A stretch of DNA of 64,000 nucleotides from Lichenostomus cassidix. Its lineage: Eukaryota; Chordata; Aves; Passeriformes; Meliphagidae. Below, one piece after another: positions 26,426-40,256 of the stretch (positions are counted from its first letter, which is position 1; each line of letters begins with the position of its first letter). Both the position numbers and the translations under genes were made by a program. Under the pieces are notes generated by a model that saw nothing but the letters and a program-made list of their open reading frames with translations, ran no database searches and had not been told where the DNA came from. The stretch lies in contig CM039181.1 in NCBI GenBank assembly GCA_008360975.2, positions 7,548,380 through 7,612,379 of the forward strand. Direction: 5' to 3'.

Positions 26426-29400
26426 GGAGGCCGAGCACCGAGCACCGCACCGCACCGACCCGCGGTCTGCCCTGTGCACCTGCAGGGGCTCGAGCGAGCC
26501 TGCACCGCAGTGAGCTCTGGAAAGTTTTTTCCAGAAAACGTCTAATTTTCCCCATTCGCCAAGCGGGCGAGGGTTTCCTGTGGGGTTTCCACGTTGGTGG
26601 AACTGGCAGCAGAACTCGGGCACACCCAGGTGCCGCCTGTCCTTGGCATGGGCTGTTTGTCTGCTCCAGGAGGGTTTTGCTGGTGAGAAACCTTCCCGAG
26701 CCCAGTCCTGCTGTGGTTGACTTGGTAATCGGCGCCAAAAGCTGAGGAACACCTCCTGTCTGCACTCGGGATCTCTGAAATACAAAGACTCCATCGGTTT
26801 TACGCTTTCTTCCTTTTAAAGGAAGGGTTGTTTCTTACACAAAGACAGCTTGAAAACTTAAACCGATACAGACATACAAATTGTTGCCAAGGTTAAGGCG
26901 AATCAGATGTTCTCTGTAGAAAAGAAGCCATCCCCAAGTGCATGGCCAGAGGAGGCAGATGGTCTCTTGTAGCAGAAATGGGAAATTTACATGGGGTGGA
27001 ATTGTTTTGGCGTGCTCCAGTATGGCCAGTTTTGTGGACCAACACACAGGCTTTCAAGTGAGAGCCCTGGTTCAGTGTCTCTTCCCTACTGCCTGTTCTT
27101 AGGTGCAGATTACAGCTGGGATTCCCTGCTCTGAAGGGTAACACACAGACCTTTTGAAATCTTGGGTTCCACTTTGTGGTCACAGCAATGTGAAGGCACA
27201 GAATTTCAGGAGCTGATAGCCACAATCACTCCAGTTCGCTGTGGGAGTGTTAGCACAGAAGCTGATCCGTGTGCTCAGACAGTTTTACTGGCTGGCTCCT
27301 GCAAAGGCTCAGGTCTGTCAAACGTAACTAACTCTGGAGTGTCAAGGTGATGAGGTGATACCCAGGCACCAGCTTTTGGTTCCTCCAACTCACTGGGCCT
27401 GTGTGTACAGCTGGACTTTGCAAGGTTTCTTCCTGAGACTGTGAACACTCTGCCCTGAGGTTACATCCTTAGCTTCCCTGACTTGAACTTGCAAACAGAA
27501 GTTCCTCTGTATATACCATCAGTACACCTTCATTTTAGCATCAGAAAAAGGGTCCAGCTGGTCCAAGGCAAGTCTGCCTAGTGCAGTGCACATGGAGCCA
27601 GCACCATGCCACAACGGTTGAAGAAGACAGGAAGAATCCTGAGGCAATCAGAAGAAACGTGTCCTGTGCTAGCTTCTTGATCTTTGGAAGCCTGATATTG
27701 GTGTAAGCCTGGGAGCATGAAATTTGACATCTGCTTCACAGAGTGCACCCCAAAGCGGCTATTCCAAAGCAGAAAAGGTAGGGAAAGCTTCACTCTGTGA
27801 CTATACTAAAAAAAAAAAAAAACCAACAACAACAAAAAACAGCCCCTTCCTTTATCTTCAATGTGGAAAGGACAAAAATTCTGTGGCCTTCTCTCTGTAA
27901 GAAATAAGATGACATTTGTAGCTTGGATGTTTTTCTTGTTTTATTTTAAAACAACAGAAACTCTGAAGTGCTGCTACATTCCCCCCAGCTGGCACAGAAT
28001 AAAGCAATGCCTGGGCTGCCTGAACATGCAGGAGAGGGACAGAGGGACATCTGCTACTGCCCTGGCCGCCTTCCATGCCCCCAGTTTGAAAACCACTTAT
28101 GTAGCTCTTCTCCCACTTGAGGGGAGACATCCATGTGTAGGAATGCAGGACAGAGCAGCTGGAGGTAAGGACTGGCACAGGGGTGGGAATGCAGCAGCAC
28201 TGAGAGGCAGGAGGGACCTAGGAGAGAGGCTGGTGACACAGGGGACATGAAGGGTGCCCTTGACTGCCAGAAGTGAGAAACTGTCCTGGCATGTGTTCTC
28301 CTCTGCGCAACTTCACTTAAATAGATTAAATCAGAGACTCAGTCTTGCTGAGTGCCAGGGACACAGCAGTCTGTCAAGATGACAGTAACAACTGCCTGCT
28401 GGTTTTGCATGTCCAATGCAAGCCCTAGTGCCACCAAAGAGGAGAGCAGCCCGGGTCCTGCTCTGACCTGTGCCAGCAGACTGGGCTGCAGGAGCAGCTC
28501 AGGACTGGCTCAGGCCCTGCAGAGGCAGCAGGGAAGTGTCCAGCTATGGCTGTCAGACAGCCTGGAAGCTCCTTTCAGGCTGAAACTCAGTACAGCCTAT
28601 ATTCGGGTCCTTTATGCCTCTTGAATGGCAGAAAAGCATGAATGCCCGTGATGAAAAAAGTTTCATTATGTGGTACTCATGGGCATTGCTAATGTCCCCA
28701 GGAGTGTTCTCTTCTAGCTGCTTGGAAGCATACATCATCATTTTCATGGAAATCATCAGGTTTAAGGAAATATGTCATAAATCATTGCTGTATATTGTGA
28801 TTGGAGAGATAGAAGGCATAATAAAATGCCAGAAACTCCAAAATTAAAACTGCCATTTTGGTGATGGAATAAGCAAAGGTAGCATTAGAAATATGTAGCA
28901 TTAGGAATACCACTTTTCCTTTTAAATTTCCATGTTTTTAAATGTAAAGCCAGTGGGCATTGAGCAAATCAAATATGTAAACTAAAAGTGAACAAAAGAA
29001 ACTTTCTGTGCTCATATGGAATAGCAATGATTATTGAAAATAGTGATAAATATAGAAGTATACATATGTTTGAATGTATCACCAACATATAGAGATATCT
29101 CCTTTCACATTTTAGCAAGTCTGTGTAAAACATGCAGTGTTTCTGAGATAAACATTTGGTGAGAATTTCAGCTCTTTGAATTTATAGACACCACTAGGGA
29201 ATTCTTCATTTCTGACAGTATTATTTTACGTAACTGCTTTTCCTTATTCACAAAAAGGAATTATCCTCCCATTGAAACCATCAGACTTCTGCTAGCCAGC
29301 TTCAAAGGAAATAGGATTAGGCTCTAATTTGCAAAACAGTATTGGAGGATATGTTGTACCAAATCTGAACTCTACAGATTATCACAATAACAACAAAAAG

Positions 29401-32400
29401 CCATTGATTTCAGCAGGCTTACCTTCCTGAAGTCAGTGTAGGTTGGAAAATAATCTTAAAAGATTGCAACATTCTAGAAGTAAAAAAATATTATGAAATT
29501 CAGTGCATTTTTAAGATTAATTTTGCCATGAACTTTCAAAACAGAACAACTTACTTGTAATCTGGCATACAGACACTCAGGATAAAAGAGCTTAATAGAA
29601 CTCAGTCAAATATTTAGGTCTCAAAAAATTGACAGCTTCTGTAATGAGACGTGAGTTTCCTAGAGCTGATGTTATTTCATTCCATGTATTGAGCTAAATA
29701 AAAACAAAACAAAACAGGATTTCAAAGATACTTGCTAAAAAATTTAATTTACAAACTGAGGTCAGGTACTCTCTGTGCAAGGATTATGCATATTGCATCT
29801 TAACTTGGTGAGATGGTATCATCTGTACTCAGACCTTTTGCTCAAAAGCATTCTCCAGTGTTTGTGAATTGTTTAACAGTGTTGTTAGCACCCTTGCAGA
29901 GATCACCTTCCAGGGGGTGTAGAAGAGCTGGAATGCATTCCTTGACTGTTCCCCACAGTGTGAGATAGAGGAAAGGGGAGAAATGATAGCTAAAGGGATT
30001 CCTGGATGCAATGGATATGTGTTCTTGGATACTAATATGGTGCTCCCTTAGGTTTCATTCCTCTCTGCTGAGCTCTATACTCTGGACATGGGGAAAAACA
30101 TAACCACCATTCTTTAAGTCAATTGTGTTGCTTTGACTGCTCATCTTTGATGATCAACTAAATGTAGGTTTATGCATTCACTGGACCAAGCTAAAGTGCT
30201 CAGCACTGTCCAGACTGCAAATCTAATGATGATGTTCAAATAATTTGGAAGATACTTGCAGGTGAAACTGGAGGACATTCTCCCAGTGGAACTGTCTCTT
30301 CTGTGTTAAGTACCTGCTGAGAGACAGCTTTTTGGTCTGATGAAGTGAAAGCATGTTAATGTGTTCTACTCAAGGATAGGGATTATCCTTTAGAAAGCAG
30401 TGCTGGCAGAGACAGCTGGCATCCATCTGGTTGCTGTGGCAGGTATCTGTATATTATCTGCCCTGGAAGATCACATCCAATCCTTGTAATTGCATGCTTT
30501 ATGAAAATTGCTGGAGTCAAGAAAGTTCAGGATTAAGAATGTAATGCTGATTTTCCCTGTAGTGAGCCATATAAAAAAACTTTGCCTTGACAAGTAGTGG
30601 TCTTTTGAGGTGTGTCTTGTTTGCATCCAGAGATGTCAGTTCAGTATTAAAACAATACTTCAATTAAGTAATGAACACTGACAGGGCCCAGATTCAGAGG
30701 TTGTAAATTCCATCTAAATTCATGTGTCTCCTCTTGTTCTTTGATTGCTTCTAGAACCCTTGAGATGTCCATGCAATAGGAAAAATAAAGACTTAAGTGA
30801 AATTAAGCCCTCTGAGTCTGGATCCTCATAGAGCTTTAAAAGTAGTGAAACTGAGAAATACTTGTAATGCCTTTTTGGAGAGGACTCTGGAATTGAGACT
30901 GGGGTTCTTCATAAGACTGTAAGACTTTGAATAGGAGAGGAGCTGTATGTCCATAAAATATCTTTGAAAATTCCATTTCCAAGCCTCAAGCTTTTGCTTC
31001 TGTGGTCTGCACTGAGAATTTAGGCAATTAATGTGTTATAATTTTTACCTGTAATACTGTTCAAGTCTTCTTCTGCTCGATATGTTTTATTGGGATATCC
31101 ATAGCACAGAGGATAGCAGTTACCTGCTCAGTTTATATCTCCAGATTTGAAAATTCATTCATGTGTGCACAGTCAACAATTCCTCAAAACTCCCCACTGT
31201 TACTGCTAAACTGGAGCCCTCAAAACCAAAGAAGTGAGGAGAAACAACCCAAACTGCACAGGAGACAAAACTGAAATGTAGTGGTTCAGGCTTGGCATTT
31301 CTTCTGTTTCAGGGTTTCCAGAAGGATTGAGCACACACAATTCCTCCTTCTCTTCCTTTCCTGTTTCTCATTCAGTTTAGATGTTCTTTCAGTGAGACTC
31401 TGTGATGGTGTGATTACTGTGTCATTTATATATTAACTGTGCTAAATATATTAGCAATACAATCCCAACTACCAGCTCCTTCCCTCCTCCGCACATTAAT
31501 GCTTTCAGGATTAAAATTCACATACAAGTTGTACCACCGGAGAATTGCGTTGGGTCACTGTCAGTGGGTTGCACATTCAAACAATGCAAACTGCAAAAAA
31601 ACCAAACTTAAACATGACTGAGTCACTCAGCAGCATTCTCCCCTCCTCTCATCACTTCCCTTCTTTGCCTTCAGTTCGGTTCCTTCCGCCGTTTCTGTGT
31701 TTTTACCTTTATTTTGAGAGACTGACTGACGGCAGTGCTTTCCACCCTCAGCCCATCAGGCTGTGTGCAGGCAGCCCGATCTGCAGCCAGCCCATTTTGC
31801 CCAGTTGCAGCTCCCACAGCTGGAACAGCTGCTCTCAGCACAGCTTACACACCTGCAGCTCCTCCAAAGCATCACCCCAGTAGTCATCCTCAGCCACCAT
31901 CCCTCAATTCCTCCAGCCCCAGCTCCTCCAGTGCAACGGTGCAGGCAAGCGAGGTGTCTTCCCGTGGGGTTTTGGTGGTGAAACCACAGCTCCTTATCCT
32001 GTAAACACCGCTGGTGCTCGGTGGTGCCTGCGGGTTGTGGAGGAAAAGGGTGGAGCTGTTTAGCCATGGGTTGGTTTGGGGCTGGCAGGCAGCAGGGGCA
32101 GAGAGGGCGAACCAAAATGCAGCTGGGGTGGTGACTGGGTGTCACCCTGCTGGGGAGCCATGCATTGCAGGGCTTCCACTCTGACATGTTCGTGTGGGAA
32201 CAGAATGGGGAAGCGTGAACTTTGCCATTGTGACCTCTTCATCCTGGATGACTCACGGGTGACATGGGGCACATCCATCCCTCCAGGACTCTGGGATTTC
32301 CTGCCCAGTCTGATCGAATGGAGATAGCACAGCCACTGGGTAGATCCTACAAGGAGAGAGGTAGTAGCTTTAGTTGTGGCTTTTGTGTGGCGTTCATTGC

Positions 32401-33436
32401 ACTGACGCATGTGATGAAGAAAACCAAGAGTATGTTTTGCACAAGATTCTTGGTTTGATGTTGAGGTCTGTGGATCTGTGTCTAGATTGTATCACTCTTT
32501 TCATGCTGCTATTTGATGCATAACCAGTTTTCTTGGAAATATAAAGGTAAACCTGCTCCAGCAATAGAGGAAGTAAAAAATACATAGATATAAGTATCTT
32601 TTTTTTTTTGTCCTTAAATATACATAAATTTTAGAGTGAAGAAGATTAAGTGCAAGATAGCTTGCTAAAAGTCCCATTGCATGTGACACCAGTGAGTTAG
32701 TGGATGTTCATAATTTTGGATTCACTTACCTGAACAAGCCTTTCCCCAAGACTGTCACTGACTGGCAGATATCAGGCATAATGACAGCAAATGCTGCCCA
32801 GATACCAAAAAATGGACCCCATGACATTACCATGCTATGACAGATATACAAGACAGACAGAACAGCATTTGTTCAATTTGACTGGTAAGATGCATCACTT
32901 CCCTTGGCAGTGTGGGTATGCAGTTCAAATCGAGGGACAAATGGGCACTGTGTGCCACCTGACTCCTGTTGGGAGAATATCTGTAGGGAACAGATGACAA
33001 CATGGCTCTCTGTTCCCTCTTTGCCCTCAGTGCTGCAGACTGGCTGGTAACCTCCTTGCCCTCCACAGACAAAGGGGAGCAAGAACTGACTTATGCCTTC
33101 TTGAAGGAAGGCATCTTTCAAGAAATCACCTCTCCTGGAGGTGTTTTAGGGAATGGTGGACAACTCCACGCCCTTGCCCCAGGCTCCATGCAAAGGAAAC
33201 AACCTGACATAGAGAAATAATCTCCTCCTCCCACCTCCATTTAAATTCCCACTGAAATATTGTAATTCAACATAGCTTCATAGCTGTAAGACTGGCTGTA
33301 TTTTTCCGTCGCTGGTCATTAATTTGTCAAAGTCAAAACAATACTAAATTAGAAAATAGATTCAGCACAGAGACTGCCAGCTTCCTTTAGCTTTATTTTG
33401 TTTACTTTTCATTTGTCTGCAGCCACTTCCTGGCTT

Positions 33437-33455
33437 TAGAAAATAGTATTTTCTA
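33437..33455. repeat. 19-bp near-perfect palindrome
   Basis: TAGAAAATA and TATTTTCTA flank a single G, giving 9-bp arms with a one-base centre. It sits in an AT-rich intergenic stretch. Its function, if any, is unknown. Confidence 0.8.
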
Positions 33456-36400
33456 TGCCTTGTAAAAGAATTAGGTCAAATAATAAAAAAAATGTTAATG
33501 GCAATATAATAATTTTACGGCAAGTGATTAGAAAGATGTAAACAGAATATTATGGCTTTAGGATGTGTACCAACAATCCAGCATGACTTTCACAGAGAAA
33601 AGACATACCCAGAATTCTCAGACAGCAAACTACAAAGAGCAGTTAAATGGAAAATGAATCTGTTTATGTATAGATACCCGAGAACCAAATATAATTTTCT
33701 ATTAGATCTTTTTAAAATCCCATCCTTTATGCCTGTTTGCTAGCAGAGGGGACTCTTTAAATCAATAGCAAATTGGCTAAGTGAGACTTGATCAAAGCCT
33801 CATTATGCATGAAAATTTCATTTTGCTGGCTAGGCAATCGTGAAGGGGAAGGTTTTGTGACTCTCTGTGTTTCCTTTGTGCTTCTCATGCAGCATAAAGG
33901 GAATTGCAAATTTCTAAAATCCCCACAGTGGGCACAGGGGAGCAGAGGATGCCAGCCCCTCGTGCATTGTCATCCAAGAGGACAGCACTGTCCTGATTGC
34001 TGGGCCCACAGCAGGGTGAGTGTCAGGCCTGGGTTGGGGGCTTTAAGGGTGGGAAAATGTGTTTTTGCTGGGCTCACAGGTCATTTTCTTTGGAGCTGAT
34101 GCTAGCTGGTCCACATGACAGCCACCCCCAGGCTTCTCCAGCCTGCACTGAAACCACAGACAGCCACAGTTCAACAACCCCAAAAAGACAACACAGATCT
34201 TAAGATAGAGTCCCAACCCCCCAGGGAGAAGGAAGGCAACACATTGATGCCACTAGCTTGTCTGTGTCAATGCAAAGGGCACAATATTTTGGACAATGTG
34301 AGCTGTAGGAAGGAGCCACCCTCCCAAGCAATCCACAGAGGTTTGAGGAGATGCCTCCATCTCCTCCGTGATCTATGGCCAATCAGAAAATCTGGCCCAG
34401 GGCCTAAAAACACTTTTAAACTTGTGTCTCCTTATCTCTCGTAAAGAACTAGAATACTTTTTCCTGCCTCCCAAGAATTACACAGAAATAAATCTTTCTG
34501 GATCTGCAGAATGCTTTGCTGACACTAATTGTGTTATAAGAAAGAGATAGATTTATTTTTAATGGAACGGGACAGTTATTTTCAAAGAGCATGTTTGAAG
34601 GTCTGTTACGAAGATGAAAAAAGGTACTCAAATTTAATAAGTGGAGCAACATGACCTCTGCATACTTACCATTGCTTTAGCAAGACCAAATCCTTCTCAC
34701 TTTACCTCAGCTTGTGCTAATCTCCATGAGAGCTCCATGCACAGGAGCCTTTGCCAGCACCAAAGCTTATGAAGATGATACCAATTATGCTGCTAGAATA
34801 AACCAGATGCTGCTGCAAAACAGCTGGAAATTACTAATCTTCTCCCTCCATATGCATCCCCCCTCATCATGATACTGCCTGAAGTCTTCTGTCTCATCCT
34901 TCTGTTCACTTCCCTCAGTCCCCAGCCCAGTCTCACTTGTTGGGACAGATGCAGCAGGCTTGTTGAGGACATCTCTTGATTTATGACCCAGACATGAAGC
35001 TCAATAACTTCACTCCATCAGGGTTTTCATCACCTTTCTGCCCTGGCTTGATAAAAAAGGAGAGTTTCACCTTTCCTCCATGCAGCTGGCACCTGCAAGT
35101 ATGCCTGGGATATTCCAAAGAGATGAAGGGGTGTCATTGCCCAGATCTCACTGGTTTTGCCCCAGATGACATCCTCTGCTCTTTGTCACTGTGGTGTGAG
35201 CTCTTGAACGTGCAATATGCCTGACTTCTGCCAGTGAGAGTGACAGAGAAAAAGAAGATTAGAGCTGGATCATCAAGAAAAGCAAGCACAGTGTGGGGCA
35301 CGTCCATTTCTAAATGGGTGAATTCTCCCAGGACACCGCCTTTCCTCCAGTTTTCAGCTCCATTGGAAATATGTAGATCAAATGTCCAACGGAGAGAAAT
35401 TAATTGGCTGAGGTTGTAACTTTACACACACATTCTGTGGAGAAATACAATAGCTAGATTTCTAGGATTTCAACCTGACCGTTGCAATGACGATACTCAA
35501 ATGAGAAAAGAGAAAGGAAGAAAGGTGCTTCTTGCCACAGCTTTATCTAATGGGATCGCTGGTTACTGCTGATGAAAGAGAAGAAACCTGCTTTGCTTTA
35601 GAAAGTGAAGCAGACCCTTTCTGCAGCACCACCAAGTGGTTGAGCATCACTGGAAAAAACCTGTCTGCAAGACAAGCATCAGTAGTGCCTCACAGCAACA
35701 TTTGCCAGCTACTTTACAGTCTTCTAAGTGATAAATTTGATTTTCGGTCTGTAAGCCTGGATGTAAATTGGGATTGACGTCACTGAAGCTGGCCTGGGTG
35801 TGGGTGAAGACAGTATTAGATGTGTTGCACTCAAAGCTGTCAGGAGAAGACTGACAAAACTTTAATGCTTATCTGGTTTTTGTGTGGGTGAGCAGATGTC
35901 TTGAGCTGTGCAAACCAGGACTGGGATGTATTAGGAGTGGTATAGGCACAGAGTGAGACAGGTCTGTCTTTGACAGTTTTTTTCACTGAGAAATGGTATC
36001 AGGAATCAGTGGTGGGCAAGATTGTGTCATCCCTTTTTTAGCAGAATTTACTTTTCTTCTCCTCCAAAAAAAACCCCAAAACACTGTATGAATTTATAAT
36101 CAGATTTGAACAGCTCTGAAAGGTGTATGATCACAAATAAAGACGAGGCTGATTCCTGGTGCCATGAAAGACCACTGGTGTAAAATTGCCCTTTGCCAGC
36201 GATAAGTGATCAGTGAAACTCTTTCATGTGGCATAAATTGTTGTTGCCCTACCTTCAGGGTTGCTACCCAAGGAGGGTTCCTTTGCCTGGAGTCTTCCTA
36301 TGATGGAGGGAGACCTGTAACAGCTTGGCTGCTCAAGCTCATCCCCACTACAAAGAAACTTCCAGGCAAAGGGATTGCCTGGGATGTCCCTTGTAACACC

Positions 36401-38819
36401 TGGTTACCAACATAGTTCTCAGGAGCAGAGAAGCATCTGCCTTAGGAGCCCAAGCCACTGGCATTGTCCTGCTCACAGCTTTGTTTGAACTCACAAATCT
36501 AACTCATGGAAAGAGTAAAAGTACTGCTCCTGGGAGCAGACCATCAGGCTGCATCTGTGTAAAATGGATTTAAGCAGTTTGAATGCAGGAGCAAAAGCTT
36601 TGTGTCTGTGGTGATTAGCCCTTAGAAAGGCATGTGGTGTAACTCTCCTCTCAGCTATCATGTCCTCCCTTAATTGCTGTGCTCATCAGCTGTAGGTATC
36701 ATTAGGTCTCAGCCAATGATCCCTACTCAATTTCTGGCCAAAAAACAGGACACTGAGGCTTGTGTTCATCACTGACCTTTTGCAGTGCCACAGCAACATT
36801 ATCTCCCTTCTACCTCCAGGAATGGCAGGGAGCAAAGGTATCTCTGCCCTTCACAGGGGTTGCTCAAGTGAAAAGAGCCCCAGGAGGAATAAAAAGCCAC
36901 CTTCTTCTGCACCAACTAATGCTTCTGTAATTAAAAAAAGCAGGTGCACAGTGGCCATTCTGTTTTCCTGCCTGCAAACTTGCAGCGCAGCCAGAGATGC
37001 CTGAGGTGCCGCTGCTTGGAAAAGCAGCAGGAGGACTCAGCGTTCCTAAGGACAGAGATATGTTTTCAAAAATACATTTCTTAGCATGACAGGCAAAGAT
37101 GAAAGGGACCTGAGGTGAAGCTTTGCACAGCTCTGTTTCAAAAACAGCAGCTGCCAGCGGTATGGTTGTTGGACTCGTCCTCCAGTATGATACTGCAGAC
37201 ATAAAATGGGAATATTTTTATTTGAAGAGAAGCACCAACAGAGCAGGACCCAGCCTAAGCAGGCTTGTGAGAGCTCAGTGAGGTTTTCAGAGGAGGTGAT
37301 TATGCATGGCTGCCAGTGTTCAGGAGCAGTGGCTATTCAGTGCTCCTGAAAAGAAAGCTAGATTGATCCTGAGGGAACATAGATAAATTGAGGCAAAACA
37401 CATGGCAGAGTCTAATTCTGAGGGATTATTACAATCATTAATAACTCTGTGCATTTGTGCATGTGTGTCCATGATATACCAAACAGCATCATGCATATAT
37501 GAATGTACATAAGCAATAATATCTACATACTTGTCTGTATGTACATTTGCAAGCTCACATTGCTTGAACAGCTAAAATAGGGATCCTGTCAACACTAGCC
37601 ATCAATATTAAAAGTCCTTTTATGTTTATTGTGATGCTTGAGGATCTAAAAGTCAAAGTTCACAAGGAGTTACAAGATTGTTCCCCTATAACTTTAAAAA
37701 TACAGTCTCAGCAGAGCACAGCACTGTGTTCAAGCTGAAGCCAAGCTGACTGTTTTAGTACAAAGCTGGACACCCATTGCAGCTCTGGCCATCTGCATGC
37801 ACACTCTACTTAAAATGGAAAAAGGCCTCTGGGGAAAATGAACCAAATTCACTGTGTGTACAAGCAGGCATGATCCTTTGAGGTCTGTGGAATGCATTTG
37901 TTTACACTAGTAATGGATTTAATCCAGAGAACATTGTTCTTTATGAGACCTCACTTTCCTTTGTTTTTATGCCAGTGTAATTCCACTTTGGTAGGAATAA
38001 TACTAATTTATATAAATGGCGAAAATTTTTATTTTTGCTTTTCAGCACAGGTGGTGGATAACAACTTTCATAGCCTATTTCCTTTCCCAACCTGCTGTAC
38101 TTTTTCTGCAGGTGCAGTTCCTCTGATTTTTTACACGTACTTCAGATTGCATAGTCTCAAACAGAAGGCAACCAGGTGTTCAGTGCCCACATCCTGTACC
38201 TTCTCCTTAGAGTGAATGTTTATCCCCAGTCATCATTATTCCTGATGCTGGTGATTGCCATGCTTCCTTCACCAGCATTTCCCTCCTGCCACTGTCACAA
38301 CCACCACCATTCCAGCCAGCAAGGGCTGTCCACCCCAGAAGTTCATTAATGCTGCTTGTTAATTGCCCAAAGACTGGGGACAATTCCAAAGAGGGGTCCT
38401 GTTTCATGTGCATGAGGCATCCCTTCTCTTCCTTGTGGGTTGGCTGGATAACCTGATTTTCCCTTCAGAGATAGCTTGTGGTTAATAACGTGGGCCATGA
38501 CAATAAAATTAGGTACAAAATAATAGAGTGCAGGAAGCAGGCAGCATTGCAGAGCATCAGAGCCAAACTAAAGGGCTTCATATTAAGCAGTCAGGAGTGT
38601 AGACCAGAATGAGGATAATCTGAACTCTCCCTGTGATGCAGTTAGCAAAAGCACACATCTACCCCTGCCTCTTTTACTGTCAGACTTTGTGTCTCTGGAC
38701 TGAACTGTGTTCTGAGTGCCACCAAAAGCTGCTCCCTTTTTTAAAGCTTTTTAAGTTTTGCATTCCCGAAGATCAGTGGCAGAATAGCTGAGCAGATCTG
38801 GACTGTTGACTTTATACAG

Positions 38820-39360
38820 ACTGCTTAAGAGAGACCGAGGCGAAAAGGCTACCTAAGCATCACCCCGAGGGTGTGGTAGGAGAGGTAAAAGGACAAGCTG
38901 CCTTTCCTAAAAGCCTGTCCTCTCACCACCTGATGTAATTTCCCCTGATAGCTCGAGCATTAGCCCTCTCCTCGCTTTAAAAAATGAGTCCCTGAGGAGG
39001 CTAAATTAAAGATGCCAGTACAAAAGTGCAGGGCCTGACCTCTCGCAGCTGCAGCGGGGCTAATACTGATCCATTGTGCTCCGTGCTCCAGTCCCAGGGC
39101 ACAACAAGGGGCAGGCAGGGCTGCGGAGGCATTTCAGGCTCCTGGTTAGCTCATTCATAGACACCTGGTGTCCCGCCTCTCCTCACGCTTCGCTGCATCC
39201 CACCCCTATTGTATAGAAAATCCACTCCTTTAGAGATCTGAGCTGCCTGGGCTGGACAAAGACCAAAATTAAATCCGCAGCTGCCCAGGAAGAGGCTTTC
39301 TCTGTCAGGCGTTATTATGGAGGATATCTGATGAGAGAGCGGAGCGGGGAACTCCCCTCG
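38820..39360. promoter_or_regulatory. Candidate regulatory element (CpG-enriched, motif-rich)
   Basis: This segment has clearly more CpG dinucleotides than the several kilobases on either side, although it is not a full CpG island. It contains E-box-like CACCTG, TAAT-containing homeodomain-like sites (CTAATACTGATCC, AAATTAAA) and TTATTATGG, with no open frame. These properties fit a conserved enhancer, but they are suggestive only. Cross-species conservation was not tested. Confidence 0.3.
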
Positions 39361-40208
39361 CCTCTGTCAGTTCCAGTTACAGGTTTGGATGGATGCATTT
39401 GCACATGTTTTTCTTGCTTCACGTAAATAACACAAGCCCCTCATGGCTGGTGTGGGCTGTCATGTCTCTGCTGACCCAGTTTAGCTCCAGAGCTTTGGGA
39501 GAGGTATGTGACCTGCTGCACTCACCACGTTTGGCTGGACAGCCTGCAGGAAACTGTGTCATGGGGCAGTGAGGCCAAAACACCCTCCTGGCAGATCCTT
39601 CACCCTCAATGAAGTGCCATCGAGGGTAAATTTGAATCGACAAATGCCAGCTCCTATTCTCAGTTACCCTAGAGAGAACCTGGAATTGCACCATTAGTGC
39701 CCAGGGAATTATTTTGGATATACAAGGGCACAAGAATGAGCAGATTCTGGCACTGAGTTTAAAGGATCAAAACAAGGAGAGGTTTATGTCAAACTAAAAC
39801 AGCAGCAGGTGGCACATATGTGCTATATAGTCCTAAATTTTGAAAGGAAAAGAAACATAAAATTAATAGAAAACCTTTGTGGCTACTAAATACGTTTTAT
39901 TCTCAAATCCCCTGTAGAACTGATCAGTCCCACAGCTTATAAAAATAGATGCAACAGGTGCTAGTTTGAAGACTTCTGTTCTTCATGTTAAGGGCATTCA
40001 TGAAAAGTTTATGATCAGTGAAACCTGAAGGAGAAAGCAGGATTACTGTGGAAAAAATTCTGCCCTGCTACACTAGAGAACATCTGGAGCCATTGACCAC
40101 GGGAATTTAAATCTACATCACAAAAGCTTTGCATATCTGATCACCATTCCTGCTATCTGTCTAAATAGCCTCATGCTGGCAACCTGACCTATTTAGTTGG
40201 TGGCTGCT

Positions 40209-40256
40209 CCTTCTGTTCTCTACATCTCATTTCCTTCTGTTCTCTATGTCTCATTT
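40209..40256. repeat. 24-bp tandem duplication
   Basis: Two adjacent 24-bp copies (beginning CCTTCTGTTCTCTA) differ at only two bases. The tract is pyrimidine-rich on the plus strand and intergenic. Confidence 0.88.

Larger units (their letters stand above)
25740..26510 (-). promoter_or_regulatory. NUAK1: NUAK1 CpG island, 5' UTR and promoter
   Basis: This is a dense G+C and CpG block covering NUAK1 exon 1 and several hundred bases upstream of the ATG (above 26057). There are many GGGCGG/GCGGGG boxes of Sp1 type around 26140-26280 and no obvious TATA box. That is typical of a broad CpG-island promoter. Transcription runs leftward. The precise start site cannot be placed from sequence. CpG density drops sharply after about 26510, where AT-rich intergenic DNA begins. 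Confidence 0.8.

Noticed and set aside
25513..26505. 330-codon minus-strand frame overlapping NUAK1 exon 1
   Set aside because: Wrong frame relative to the kinase sequence and Arg/Ala/Gly low complexity; a CpG-island artefact.
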